A stretch of 64,000 nt of DNA from an uncultured Gemmiger sp. GTDB lineage: Bacteria > Bacillota > Clostridia > Oscillospirales > Ruminococcaceae. The stretch lies in assembly GCA_944388175.1 (NCBI GenBank), contig CALXHR010000003.1, positions 170,904 through 234,903 on the forward strand, read 5' to 3'. A program made the position numbers and the translations under genes. The notes under the pieces were generated by a model, which searched no databases, had not been told where the DNA came from, and worked only from the letters and a program-made list of their open reading frames with translations. Below are positions 39,991-50,164 of this stretch, piece after piece. Numbering within the stretch: the first letter of the stretch is position 1; every line of letters starts with the position of its first letter.

Positions 39991-40470
39991 ATGCTGAATG
40001 TTGTTGCAATCATGGGCCGCCTTGCGCGTGACCCGGAACTCCGCCAGACCACGACCGGCAAAAACGTGGCGTCTTTCCGCATCGCCTGCGACCGCGGGCG
40101 CCGCGACGCCAACGGCCAGAGCCAGGCTGACTGGTTCGACGTCGTCGCGTGGGACCGCACGGCGGAATTTGTGTGCAAGTATTTCCAGAAAGGCTCGCTG
40201 ATCATCGTCGACGGCCGCCTGCAGAGCCGGTCCTACCAGGACAAGGCCGGGAACAACCGCACCGCCATTGAGATCGTGGCCAACAACGTCAACTTTGCCG
40301 GCCCCAAATCTTCCAACGCCGCACCCGGTATGGGCGACGCCAGCTACGGCGCGCCCATGGCAGAACCCGCCGCCCGCCCCGCTGTGCAGCAGGCCCCCGC
40401 GCCGAGCTACAGCGCCGGCAGCAACGACGACTTTGCCCTGATTGAAGATGAGGGCGATCTGCCGTTCTGA
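39991..40470 (+). CDS. ssb: Single-stranded DNA-binding protein
   Basis: A 159-residue SSB with an OB-fold at residues 1-105 (IMGRLARDPELR, DWFDVVAW, IIVDGRLQSRSY) and a flexible Ala/Pro-rich linker that ends in the acidic tip DEGDLPF, which recruits repair and replication proteins. It is in the standard position between rpsF and rpsR; AGGAG precedes the ATG. Confidence 0.97.
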   Translation: MLNVVAIMGRLARDPELRQTTTGKNVASFRIACDRGRRDANGQSQADWFDVVAWDRTAEFVCKYFQKGSLIIVDGRLQSRSYQDKAGNNRTAIEIVANNVNFAGPKSSNAAPGMGDASYGAPMAEPAARPAVQQAPAPSYSAGSNDDFALIEDEGDLPF

Positions 40471-40513
40471 CAAACGAATCGAACGAAAATACCTGATAAG
40501 GAGGTAAACCACC

Positions 40514-40756
40514 ATGGCTATGGATCGTTCTTCCCGCCCGATGCATCGCGGCCGCAAAAAGGTCTGCAGCTTCTGCGTCGACCGCGTGGAGCACATTGAT
40601 TACAAGGATCTGCCCCGCCTGCGCAAGTACGTGAGCGAGCGCGCCAAGATCATCCCCCGCCGTGTGACCGGTACCTGCGCGTTCCATCAGCGTGAGCTGA
40701 CGGTCGCCATCAAGCGTGCCCGTTATATGGCGCTGATGCCCTACGTGAGCGATTGA
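40514..40756 (+). CDS. rpsR: 30S ribosomal protein S18, zinc-binding form
   Basis: An 80-residue S18. Cys18, Cys21, Cys55 and His58 (CSFC and CAFH) form a zinc-ribbon, so this is the metal-binding C+ type; organisms with this type often have a zinc-free paralog for zinc shortage, but none is in the window. [20 protein letters not shown] is the rRNA-binding core. AAGGAGG precedes the ATG at 40514. Last gene of the operon before a strong terminator. Confidence 0.96.
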   Translation: MAMDRSSRPMHRGRKKVCSFCVDRVEHIDYKDLPRLRKYVSERAKIIPRRVTGTCAFHQRELTVAIKRARYMALMPYVSD

Positions 40757-40783
40757 TCCGCCGCGGCATCTGACCCACGAACC

Positions 40784-40818
40784 AAAGCCCCGGTCCTGAC
40801 GGACCGGGGCTTTTTGGG
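40784..40818 (+). terminator. Terminator of the rpsF operon
   Basis: A 13-bp perfect stem (40784-40796 with 40801-40813) followed by TTTTTGG. Confidence 0.9.
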
Positions 40819-40831
40819 TTTCCTCACAAAG

Positions 40832-40866
40832 CAGGCGGGCCGCCCCGTGCCGGGGCGGCCCGCCTG
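40832..40866 (-). terminator. 15-bp hairpin downstream of dnaJ
   Basis: Arms 40832-40846 and 40852-40866 form a perfect, very GC-rich stem just after the dnaJ stop codon; on the - strand only CTTTG follows, so it is a terminator without a strong T-run. Confidence 0.65.
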
Positions 40867-40874
40867 TTGCCATG

Positions 40875-42044
40875 TTACGATGTAAACCGGTCGCGCAGGT
40901 TTTTAAAAAAGCCCTTGCGTTTTTCGTAGTTTTCTTCCTTGAGGCTGTCCTCAAAGGCTTTGAGGGCCTCGCGCTGGGTTCGGTTGAGCTTTTTGGGGAT
41001 CTCGACGTCGACGATGACGTACTGGTCGCCGCGGCCGCGCCCGTTGAGGTACTGGATGCCCTGCCCGCGCAGGCGGAACTTGGTGCCGCTCTGCGTGCCT
41101 TCGGGGATGCGCTGGGCCACCTTGCCGTCGACGGTGGGGACCTCGACCTCGGCGCCGAGGACCGCCTGCGAGTAGGTGATGGGCACGCGGACGTAGACGT
41201 CGTAGCCGTCGCGCTCAAACACGGCGTCGGGTTTGACCGTCACATGCACAATGACGTCGCCCGCCGGGCCGCCGTTGCTGCCGGCGTCGCCCTGGCCGCG
41301 CAGCGCGATGTTCTGGTCGTCGTCGATGCCCGCGGGGATTTTGACTTCCAGCGTTTTGCGCGCGGCGGTCTTGCCGGTGCCGTGGCAAACCTTGCAGGGG
41401 TTTTTGATGATGGTGCCGCGGCCGCCGCAGTGCGGGCAGGGCTGCTGGCTTTGCATGACGCCGAACGGCGTGCGCTGCTGGGTGACCACGTAGCCGCGGC
41501 CGCCGCACTGGGTGCAGGTTTCGGGGGCGGTGCCCGGCTCGCAGCCGGTGCCGTTGCAGCTGGAACAGGTCTGCTGGCGGTTGAGGGTGATCTTTTTGGT
41601 GCAGCCGTGGGCTGCTTCCTCAAACGTCAGCACGACGCTGGCCTGGATATCGTGGCCTTTGCGCGGCGCGTTGGCGCTGCTGCGCGCCGAACCGCCGAAC
41701 CCGCCAAAGCCGCCGAAGCCGCCGAAAATATCGCCAAAGATATCGCCCAAATCGACGCCGCCGGCGCCGCCGAACCCGCCAAAGCCCGCGCCGCCCTGGC
41801 CGGCCCCGTAGTTGGGGTCGACCCCGGCAAAGCCGAACTGGTCATAGCGTTTGCGCTTTTCGGGGTCCGAGAGGATGTCGTGCGCTTCGTTGACTTCCTT
41901 GAACTTTTCCTCGGCCACTTTGTCGCCGGGGTTCAGGTCGGGGTGGTACTTTTTGGCCAGTTTGCGGTAGGCGCTTTTGATCTCGGCGTCGGTGGCGTTT
42001 TTGCCAAGGCCCAGCACCTCATAGTAATCACGTTTTTCTGCCAT
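40875..42044 (-). CDS. dnaJ: Chaperone protein DnaJ
   Basis: A 389-residue type I Hsp40. The J domain (residues 1-70) has the HPD motif in [11 protein letters not shown]; a long Gly/Phe region (about 75-125, repeated GFGGFGG and DIFGDIF) follows, then four CxxCxGxG zinc repeats (about 145-215) and the C-terminal peptide-binding domain. It delivers clients to DnaK and stimulates its ATPase. The ATG at 42044 has a GAGGGGAA site. Last gene of the hrcA operon, 116 bases after dnaK. Confidence 0.97.
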   Translation of the reverse strand: MAEKRDYYEVLGLGKNATDAEIKSAYRKLAKKYHPDLNPGDKVAEEKFKEVNEAHDILSDPEKRKRYDQFGFAGVDPNYGAGQGGAGFGGFGGAGGVDLGDIFGDIFGGFGGFGGFGGSARSSANAPRKGHDIQASVVLTFEEAAHGCTKKITLNRQQTCSSCNGTGCEPGTAPETCTQCGGRGYVVTQQRTPFGVMQSQQPCPHCGGRGTIIKNPCKVCHGTGKTAARKTLEVKIPAGIDDDQNIALRGQGDAGSNGGPAGDVIVHVTVKPDAVFERDGYDVYVRVPITYSQAVLGAEVEVPTVDGKVAQRIPEGTQSGTKFRLRGQGIQYLNGRGRGDQYVIVDVEIPKKLNRTQREALKAFEDSLKEENYEKRKGFFKNLRDRFTS

Positions 42045-42094
42045 AGGATCATTCCCCTCTATTGGGTGGTGCGGGGGCACCGTAACCCTGCAAG

Positions 42095-42121
42095 GGCCGC
42101 CATCCTGCGCGGACGGCGGCC
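42095..42121. repeat. Hairpin in the dnaK-dnaJ intergenic region
   Basis: GGCCGCC-A-TCC and GGA-C-GGCGGCC pair around a short loop. There is no T-run on the operon strand; it may act in messenger processing or differential stability of dnaK and dnaJ. Confidence 0.4.
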
Positions 42122-42160
42122 TTTGCGGGCGGGGTGCTTACCCGTCATGTTCTGGGTGGA

Positions 42161-44014
<1,854 letters not shown>

Positions 44015-44077
44015 TCAAAATTGCTTTGAGTGGTGGATGTCTTTGTATCTGAAGCGGGGGTTGGCCCGCATCAAGCG

Positions 44078-44662
44078 TTATTCGGCCACGACGACGGTGG
44101 CGTGGCGGATGATCTTATCGCCGATCTTGTAGCCTTTCTGGAACACCTGCACGACAGTGCCGCTCTCCTGCCCTTCGGCAGCGGGCACCTGCTGCACGGC
44201 GTTCATAAAGTTGGGGTCGAACGGCTTTTCCAGCGCTTCAATCTCGGTGATGTGCAGGTTTTCGAGCGCTTTGGCGGCTTTGTCCAGCGTCATCATGACG
44301 CCCTTTTTATAGTTTTCGTCGGCGCAGACGGCGTTGGCCGCCATGTCCAGCGTGTCGAGGATGCCCAAAATCTGGGTGACGGCGTGGGAAACGCCGTCGT
44401 TGAATTTCTGGTCGGCTTCGCGTTGCGAGCGCTTGCGGTAGTTATCGTACTCGGCCGCCGTGCGCAGCAGCTGGTCTTTGAGCTCGGCGTTTTTCGCTTC
44501 GCTGGCTTCCAGCTGGGCCTGCAGGGCTGCGGCCTCGCGGTTGGCTTTGTCTTTTTTGCCTTTCTTGGGCGGTTCAGCGCTTTGGGCTTGCGGTTCCTGC
44601 ACCGCTTCCTGCGCCGCTTCCGGGGCAGGCGCCGCGCGCTTTTCGGTATCGTTCTGACTCAT
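44078..44662 (-). CDS. grpE: Nucleotide exchange factor GrpE
   Basis: A 194-residue GrpE. The Ala/Glu/Pro-rich start (residues 1-40) leads to a long coiled coil (about 45-100, LLRTAAEYDNYRKRSQREAD) and a C-terminal beta domain with PFDPNFMNAVQQVP and VFQKGYKIGDKIIRHATV. It opens DnaK for ADP release. It lies 21 bases after hrcA, with an AGGAGG site. Confidence 0.97.
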   Translation of the reverse strand: MSQNDTEKRAAPAPEAAQEAVQEPQAQSAEPPKKGKKDKANREAAALQAQLEASEAKNAELKDQLLRTAAEYDNYRKRSQREADQKFNDGVSHAVTQILGILDTLDMAANAVCADENYKKGVMMTLDKAAKALENLHITEIEALEKPFDPNFMNAVQQVPAAEGQESGTVVQVFQKGYKIGDKIIRHATVVVAE

Positions 44663-44683
44663 TGCGGGTCCTCCTTACTGTAT

Positions 44684-45697
44684 CTACTGGCCCTGGCCGG
44701 CCATACACTGCCCCAGCTTGAGGGCAAAGTAGTTGAGCACCGGCAGCAGCCGGCTGTACGCCATGCGGGTGGAGCCGATCAGCGCCACCGAACCGGTCAG
44801 GCCGCCGCCGGCCAGGTACCGCTTGCTGACGATGCAGGCCCCCGGCATCGGCTGGTCCATATCGCTGCCCAGCGTTGCGGTGATCTTGCCGCCGTCGGGC
44901 TGCAGCAGCGCGGCCGCGGCTTCGTTGTCAGAGAAAATCTCCAGCAGCGTGCCAAGGTTCTGGCGCACATCGGGCATCTTGGCCAGGTACTGCGCGCCCT
45001 GCAGGCAGGCCTGCGGGCCGGTGGTGACCAGCGCCTGCGCCGCCATCACAACGGGGGCCAGGCGCTGCCCGGCCGCCAGCACCATGCTGGCCATCAGCCG
45101 GGGCGTCAGGTCCTGCGGGGCCACAAAGGTCAGCCCGCGGTTGAGCAGCTGCGCCAGGTTGGCGGCGTCGTCGCGCGTAAGGCCGGTGTCCACGCGGGCC
45201 ACCCGCGTGCGCACGCCGCCCGCGCTGGTAACGGCCAGCACCGCCGCCGAGTAGCGGCCGACCTGCACGACCTCAAAATGGGCGATGCACAGGTCCGGCG
45301 CCTGGGGCGTCGTGACCGCCGCCGCACAGCCGGTCAAATCGGCCAGGCTGCGCGCCGCGGCCGGGGCCAGCTTTTCGGGCTCAGCGTCCATGCCGACGAA
45401 CAACTCGTCAATGTGGGCGCGGTCCTCCTCCGGCAGTTGGGTGCTGCCCGGCGCTTCGATCAGATGGTCCAGGTAGTATCGGTACCCCTGCGCGCTGGGC
45501 ACGCGCCCGGCGCTGGTGTGCGGCTGCTCCAGCAAACCCAGGCGGGTCAGGGCCGCCATCTCGTTGCGCAGCGTCGCGCTGGAGAGCGCCATATCAAAGT
45601 AATTGGCCAGCAGCCCGGAACCAACCGGTTCCCCGGCGCTGGCATACAAGGCAACGATGGCTTCCAAGATTCGCTGTTTGCGCGCATCCATCGCCAT
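44684..45697 (-). CDS. hrcA: Heat-inducible transcription repressor HrcA
   Basis: A 337-residue HrcA, which represses the dnaK operon by binding CIRCE and is kept active by GroEL. The N-terminal winged helix includes PVGSGLLANYF and SSATLRNEMAALTRLGLLEQPHTSAGRVPS, with the dimerising and inserted domains behind it. I start at the ATG at 45697, nine bases from the AAAGGAG; an ATG at 45706 is directly against that site. It leads the hrcA-grpE-dnaK-dnaJ operon and so controls its own synthesis. Confidence 0.95.
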   Translation of the reverse strand: MAMDARKQRILEAIVALYASAGEPVGSGLLANYFDMALSSATLRNEMAALTRLGLLEQPHTSAGRVPSAQGYRYYLDHLIEAPGSTQLPEEDRAHIDELFVGMDAEPEKLAPAAARSLADLTGCAAAVTTPQAPDLCIAHFEVVQVGRYSAAVLAVTSAGGVRTRVARVDTGLTRDDAANLAQLLNRGLTFVAPQDLTPRLMASMVLAAGQRLAPVVMAAQALVTTGPQACLQGAQYLAKMPDVRQNLGTLLEIFSDNEAAAALLQPDGGKITATLGSDMDQPMPGACIVSKRYLAGGGLTGSVALIGSTRMAYSRLLPVLNYFALKLGQCMAGQGQ

Positions 45698-45731
45698 GCT
45701 GCTCATCTCCTTTGCTGGGCTCGGGGTTGTT

Positions 45732-45758
45732 TTAGCACTCCATATCCTTGAGTGCTAA
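45732..45758. promoter_or_regulatory. CIRCE operator
   Basis: A perfect CIRCE: TTAGCACTC, nine bases, GAGTGCTAA, placed at the transcription start of hrcA. It is the established binding site of HrcA. Confidence 0.98.
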
Positions 45759-45762
45759 ATTC

Positions 45763-45790
45763 ATTATAATCCGCAATTTGCCCCTGTCAA
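45763..45790 (-). promoter_or_regulatory. Sigma-A promoter of the hrcA operon
   Basis: On the - strand TTGACA (45785-45790), 16 bp, TATAAT (45763-45768); the start point falls in the CIRCE element. Confidence 0.9.
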
Positions 45791-45939
45791 GGGTTTTGGC
45801 AAAACTTTTTGCAAGTTTAACAGTTTCGTCACAAACACCGGCCGGGGCCCGGCTTGACACCGCCGCAGGCCCGGCCCTATACTGTACCTTATAAATGCGC
45901 ATGTAACCCGGCGCTGGGCCGGGGCGGGGCCGGGCGGCG

Positions 45940-46482
45940 TCACTCTTCCATCCAGCGCGACAAAAAGTTGGCAGCCAGCGCCGCCGCCTGCACATCCGCG
46001 GCGGACGGCACGGGGTCTTTGGCGGCGCCGGGCAGCAGGATGCCGCCCTCGACGTCGCCATGCGCCACAATGGGCGCCGCGCACAGCACCAGCCGCTCGC
46101 CGTGTTCCAGCAGTTTGTGGCGGCGGGCGGGGTTTTCGGGCGCGGTATACACGCTGCGCCCGGCCAGCAGATGCTCGGTCTGAGGGGAAAGTTCGCGCCC
46201 CACCATCTCGGTCTTGCCGCCGCCGGCTGCCGCGGTGATGCGCGCGCGGTCGCACACCAGCACAGCGCGGCCCAGGTTTTTGGCCAGCACCTCGGCATAG
46301 ATGGCCGAGAGTTGCCCCAGTTCCGCCAGCGGCGAATATTTTTTGAACACCACTTCCCCGTCGGCTGCGGTAAAAATCTCCAGCGTATCGCCCTGGCGGA
46401 TGCGCTGGGTGCGGCGGATCTCTTTGGGGATGACCACGCGCCCCAGTTCGTCGATGCGCCGCACGATTCCGGTTGCTCTCAT
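45940..46482 (-). CDS. spoVT: Stage V sporulation protein T
   Basis: A 180-residue SpoVT, the forespore regulator of sigma-G genes. The AbrB-type swapped-hairpin DNA-binding domain (residues 1-50, MRATGIVRRIDELGRVVIPKEIRR) is nearly identical to the family; the C-terminal part (about 55-180) is the GAF-like dimerisation domain. Length matches the 178-residue Bacillus protein. The ATG at 46482 has a GGAGGG site. No sigma-A promoter is obvious upstream, which fits a sporulation sigma factor, although I cannot point to a certain sigma-G site. With spoIIID it argues for spore formation or a recent spore-forming ancestor. Confidence 0.96.
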   Translation of the reverse strand: MRATGIVRRIDELGRVVIPKEIRRTQRIRQGDTLEIFTAADGEVVFKKYSPLAELGQLSAIYAEVLAKNLGRAVLVCDRARITAAAGGGKTEMVGRELSPQTEHLLAGRSVYTAPENPARRHKLLEHGERLVLCAAPIVAHGDVEGGILLPGAAKDPVPSAADVQAAALAANFLSRWMEE

Positions 46483-46506
46483 CTGACTTCCCTCCGTTAC
46501 GGTTGT

Positions 46507-46531
46507 GCGGACGCCCTGCCGCGGCGTCCGC
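46507..46531. repeat. Hairpin between spoVT and the NUDIX gene
   Basis: GCGGACGCC (46507-46515) pairs with GGCGTCCGC (46523-46531). A second, GGCCCGGT/ACCGGGCC, lies at 46550-46571 just before the NUDIX ribosome binding site. Both are in the divergent intergenic region; their role is unknown. Confidence 0.45.
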
Positions 46532-46586
46532 AGGTAGTATCTGCCAAACGGCCCGGTTTATGTACCGGGCCAGAAAGGACCCCCTT

Positions 46587-47063
46587 ATGGAACTGCTGCA
46601 AACGACGCTGTGTTACCTGGAACAAGACGGCTGTTACCTGATGCTACACCGCGTCAAAAAGAAAAACGACGTCAACCACGACAAATGGATCGGCGTGGGC
46701 GGCAAGTTTGAGCCCGGCGAGGACGCCCACACCTGCGCGCTGCGCGAAGTGTATGAGGAGACCGGCCTGACGATGCGCGCGCCGCGCTACCGCGGCATGG
46801 TGGACTTTTTCTGCCCGCCCTGGCCGGCCGAGCGCATGCACCTGTTCACCTGCAACGACTTTACCGGTACGATGACCGACTGCGACGAGGGCACGCTGGA
46901 ATGGGTGCCCAAACAGGCCGTGCAGACGCTGCCGATCTGGCCCGGCGACAGGCTGTTTTTCCGCCTGCTGGAACAGAACGCGCCGTTTTTCCACCTGGAA
47001 CTGCACTACGACGGCGACACGCTGACGCGCGCGGTGTGCGACGGGCGGGAACTGGCGCTGTAA
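46587..47063 (+). CDS. NUDIX hydrolase, MutT-like
   Basis: A 158-residue NUDIX protein with a complete Nudix box: GGKFEPGEDAHTCALREVYEE, then TGL. The HDKWIGVGGKFEPGE start and the later MVDFFCPPW segment resemble 8-oxo-dGTP diphosphatases of Firmicutes (YtkD/MutX type), so cleaning oxidised nucleotides is likely but not proven. The ATG at 46587 follows AGAAAGGAC. It is divergent from spoVT and followed by its own terminator. Confidence 0.9.
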   Translation: MELLQTTLCYLEQDGCYLMLHRVKKKNDVNHDKWIGVGGKFEPGEDAHTCALREVYEETGLTMRAPRYRGMVDFFCPPWPAERMHLFTCNDFTGTMTDCDEGTLEWVPKQAVQTLPIWPGDRLFFRLLEQNAPFFHLELHYDGDTLTRAVCDGRELAL

Positions 47064-47070
47064 CATATGC

Positions 47071-47108
47071 CGCCTGCACCGGTATTTTGCCGGGGCGGGC
47101 GGTATTTT
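47071..47108 (+). terminator. Terminator of the NUDIX gene
   Basis: An imperfect GC-rich stem of about 13 bp (CCGCCTGCACCGG with CCGGGGCGGGCGG) followed by TATTTTTC. Confidence 0.75.
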
Positions 47109-47110
47109 TC

Positions 47111-47139
47111 TTGCACAAACGCCGCAAAAAAGGTATACT
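47111..47139 (+). promoter_or_regulatory. Sigma-A promoter of the ppk2-glycosyltransferase operon
   Basis: TTGCAC (47111-47116), 17 bp, TATACT (47134-47139). It is the only good promoter seen before the ten-gene run that ends at 58068. Confidence 0.82.
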
Positions 47140-47172
47140 ATTGAATATATATGCCTGTGAAGGAGGCCCGCC

Positions 47173-48048
47173 ATGAAAGCCGACCGTTACCGCTTTGACG
47201 GCACGAACCGCTGCGACCTGCGCGAACTGCCCTGCAACGGCAAGGACGACGACCTGGACAAAGAAAAAATCCTGGCCAAGACGGCCGAAAACCTGCAGGA
47301 GATGGCCGCGCTGCAGGACGCCCTGTACGCTGACGGGCGCGAGGGCGTGATTTTTGTATTGCAGGCGCTGGACGCCGCCGGCAAAGACAGCACCATCAAG
47401 CACGTGATGGGCGGGCTGAACCCTCAGGGCGTGCAGGTGACGAGTTTCAAGCAGCCCAGCAGTGAGGAACTGCGCCACGACTTTTTGTGGCGCGTGCACA
47501 AGGTGCTGCCGCCGCGCGGGGGCGTGGCCATCTTCAACCGCAGTTACTATGAGGATGTGCTGGTAGTGCAGCTGCATGAGCTGTACAAAGGCTACAAGAT
47601 GCCGCCGCGCACGCTGGACGACGGCAAGAAGGAGTTTTTTAGAAAGCGCTACCGCCAGATCGAGCATTACGAGGAGTACCTGTACGAGAACGGCTACCGC
47701 GTCGTCAAGATTTTTTTGCATGTCTCGAAAAAAGAGCAGAAAAAGCGCTTCCTGGAGCGCATCGACGACCCGGCCAAGAACTGGAAATTCTCACACAGCG
47801 ACGTGGCCGAGCGCGCCTTTTTTGACGAATATATCGACCTGTTCAATACCGTCATCAACGAGACGGCGTGCGAGCACAGCCCCTGGTACGCCCTGCCGGC
47901 CGACCAGAAATGGTATACGCGGTATCTTGTGAGCGAGATCGTCGTCGATACGCTGCGCCGCTGCTGCCACACCTACCCCCGCCTGAGCGAGGAAGCGCTG
48001 GCCGAACTGAAAGACTGCCGCGTGCAGCTGGAAGCGGAGGACCTGTGA
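47173..48048 (+). CDS. Polyphosphate kinase 2 family protein
   Basis: A 291-residue PPK2. The Walker A-like loop is LDAAGKDSTIKHV near residue 58, the lid Asp-Arg region NRSYYEDVL near residue 118 and the Lys/Arg-rich substrate arm follow. PPK2 enzymes phosphorylate nucleoside mono- or diphosphates from polyphosphate; the subclass (AMP, ADP or both) cannot be fixed by eye. The ATG has an AAGGAGG site. Its stop overlaps the start of the first glycosyltransferase by one base, so it is translated with the glycan genes and may regenerate nucleotides for them; that is inference. Confidence 0.93.
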   Translation: MKADRYRFDGTNRCDLRELPCNGKDDDLDKEKILAKTAENLQEMAALQDALYADGREGVIFVLQALDAAGKDSTIKHVMGGLNPQGVQVTSFKQPSSEELRHDFLWRVHKVLPPRGGVAIFNRSYYEDVLVVQLHELYKGYKMPPRTLDDGKKEFFRKRYRQIEHYEEYLYENGYRVVKIFLHVSKKEQKKRFLERIDDPAKNWKFSHSDVAERAFFDEYIDLFNTVINETACEHSPWYALPADQKWYTRYLVSEIVVDTLRRCCHTYPRLSEEALAELKDCRVQLEAEDL

Positions 48049-49163
48049 TGCCGCCGATCCGCGTTTTGCAGGTTATGCCCGCCATGGACGCCGGCGGCAT
48101 GGAAACCTTTGTGATGAACCTGTACCGTGCCGTCGACCGCGAGCGGGTGCAGTTTGACTTTATGTACCATTACGACAAACCCTGCTTTTTTGACGGGGAG
48201 ATTGAAGCGCTGGGCGGGCGCATTTATAAAACGACCGTGCGGCAGGACAATGACCTGCCCCGCTACCTGCGCGACCTGCGCGCGCTGTTTGCCGCCCACC
48301 CCGAGTGGCGCATTTTGCACGGGCACTACAGCGGGTTTGGCATGTTTTACAACGCCGCCGCCCGCCGGGCCGGCGTGCCGGTGCGCGTGGGCCACAGCCA
48401 CAACACCGCCTACGAACACAACCTGGTGGGCACGCTGGACCGGGTGATGAGTATGCGGTTTTCGGCCGGGCTGACCGACCGTTTTGCCTGCAGCGAGCAG
48501 GCCGGCCGCATGCTGTTTGGCAAAGCGCCGTTCACGGTGCTGCCCAACGGCATTGACACCGCGCTGTTTGCCGGGCACAATGCCCAGCGCCGCGCGCTGT
48601 TGCGCGGCGAGCTGGGCGTGGCCGACGACGAAGTGCTGTTCGGGCACGTGGGGCGGTTCTCGGCCCAGAAAAACCACCCGGGCCTGTTGCGCATTTTTGC
48701 CGCCGTGCGCAAGCGGATGCCGAACGCGCGCTTAGTGTTGCTGGGCGGCGGCCCGGCCCCCTACCTGGACGACATCCGCGCGCTGGCCCAGCAGCTGCAG
48801 CTGGGCGACAGCGTGATCTTTGCCGGGGTGCGCAGCAATATGCAGAGCTTTTACGACGCGATGGACGCGTTTTTGCTGCCCAGTTTGTTTGAGGGGCTGC
48901 CCGTCGTGCTGGTGGAAGCGCAGACCGCCGGCCTGCCCTGCTTTGTGGCCGACACCGTCGACCGCGGCGCGGCGTTTACCGACCGCGTGCGCTTTCTGCC
49001 GCTGGGCGACGAAGCCGCGTGGGCCAACGCCATCGCCGCCGCCAGCCTGCGCCGCGACCCCGACGCGCGCCGCAAAGCCGTGGAGGCGGGGTATGACATC
49101 CACACCAGCGCCCAAACCTTGCAGGACTTCTACCTGCGCCGCTATGCGGAGGTGACGGCATGA
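48048..49163 (+). CDS. Glycosyltransferase family 4-like
   Basis: A 371-residue GT-B glycosyltransferase. DAGGMETFVMNL near residue 14 is the N-terminal acceptor-side glycine loop; VGHVGRFSAQKNHPGLL (about residue 205), FAGVRSNMQSFYDAMD and LPSLFEGLPVVLVEAQTAG (about 285-305) are the donor-binding E-x7-E region of GT4. It likely adds a hexose from an NDP-sugar. ATG at 48048 in TGATG, with GGAGG upstream. It overlaps the next gene by four bases. Confidence 0.9.
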   Translation: MPPIRVLQVMPAMDAGGMETFVMNLYRAVDRERVQFDFMYHYDKPCFFDGEIEALGGRIYKTTVRQDNDLPRYLRDLRALFAAHPEWRILHGHYSGFGMFYNAAARRAGVPVRVGHSHNTAYEHNLVGTLDRVMSMRFSAGLTDRFACSEQAGRMLFGKAPFTVLPNGIDTALFAGHNAQRRALLRGELGVADDEVLFGHVGRFSAQKNHPGLLRIFAAVRKRMPNARLVLLGGGPAPYLDDIRALAQQLQLGDSVIFAGVRSNMQSFYDAMDAFLLPSLFEGLPVVLVEAQTAGLPCFVADTVDRGAAFTDRVRFLPLGDEAAWANAIAAASLRRDPDARRKAVEAGYDIHTSAQTLQDFYLRRYAEVTA

Positions 49164-50164
49164 GCTCCCCGCGGTGTGAGATCGCCGTCATCGTGCCGGT
49201 GCACAACGCGGCGGCGTTTTTGCCGGACTGCCTGCGCGCGCTCGCCGCGCAGCGGTTCCGCGATTTTTATGCCATCCTGGTGGACGACGGTTCCACCGAC
49301 GCTTCCGCCGCGCTGTGCGTCGAAACCGCGCGCCGCGACGGGCGTTTTTGCGTGCTGCGCCAACCGCAGAGCGGCGTGGCGGCCGCCCGCACGGCCGGTG
49401 TGCGCCGGGCGCTGGCCCTGGGCGCGCAATGGCTGGCCTTTTGCGATGCCGACGACCAATACCACCCGGATTTTCTGGCCACGCTGCACGCGGCGGCCCG
49501 TGCCAGCGGCCTGCCGCTGGCCTGCTGCCGTTACGACACCTTTGCCGAGACGCCGCCCGCCGAGTCCTCCGCCCCGCAGGGCTGGCAGGTGCTGGCGGCG
49601 CCGCAGCATCTGGACGCGCTGCTGCACGACCATGCCGTCGACTACGGGCTGTGGAACAAGCTGTACAGCGCCGCCTTGCTGACGCCCGCCATGCTGGACA
49701 ACGGCCTGGCCTACAACGAAGACCTGCTGGCCAACTGGCAGGCGTTTTTGGCCGCGCCGGGTTGCGCGTTTTGCGACTTTGCCGGCTACCACTACCGCCA
49801 GCACGCCGCCAGCGCCACCCACCGCGCACTGCCGCCCCAGAGCATCGACGACCAGCGCCGCGCGGCCGCGCTGATCCGCGCCGGGGTGCCCGCCCAATGG
49901 CCGGAGCTGCAGCAATCCGCCAATGCGTTCTACTATGAAAAGCTCGTCTACCTGGCCAGCATGATCCTGCGCCGGGCCGACGCCGGGGCCTACCGCGCCC
50001 AGCTGGGCGAGTTGACCATCGGCATTGCGGCCGGCCTGCGGGACCGCCAGCTGGGCCGCAACCCGCGCCTGCCACGCAGCATCCGCCTGGCGGCCTGGGC
50101 GACCGTACATACCCCCAAACTGTGGCAGCGCGTCTGCCGCAAGCTGTTAAAGGACAGGCAATGA
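49160..50164 (+). CDS. Glycosyltransferase family 2
   Basis: A 334-residue GT-A enzyme. The nucleotide-binding start IAVIVPVHNAAAFL, AILVDDGSTDAS near residue 38 and the metal-binding DxD in LAFCDADDQYHP near residue 92 are complete. NKLYSAALL and the later AYNEDLLANWQAF stretch correspond to the acceptor region. Donor and acceptor unknown. ATGA overlap with the genes on both sides shows translational coupling. Confidence 0.9.
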   Translation: MSSPRCEIAVIVPVHNAAAFLPDCLRALAAQRFRDFYAILVDDGSTDASAALCVETARRDGRFCVLRQPQSGVAAARTAGVRRALALGAQWLAFCDADDQYHPDFLATLHAAARASGLPLACCRYDTFAETPPAESSAPQGWQVLAAPQHLDALLHDHAVDYGLWNKLYSAALLTPAMLDNGLAYNEDLLANWQAFLAAPGCAFCDFAGYHYRQHAASATHRALPPQSIDDQRRAAALIRAGVPAQWPELQQSANAFYYEKLVYLASMILRRADAGAYRAQLGELTIGIAAGLRDRQLGRNPRLPRSIRLAAWATVHTPKLWQRVCRKLLKDRQ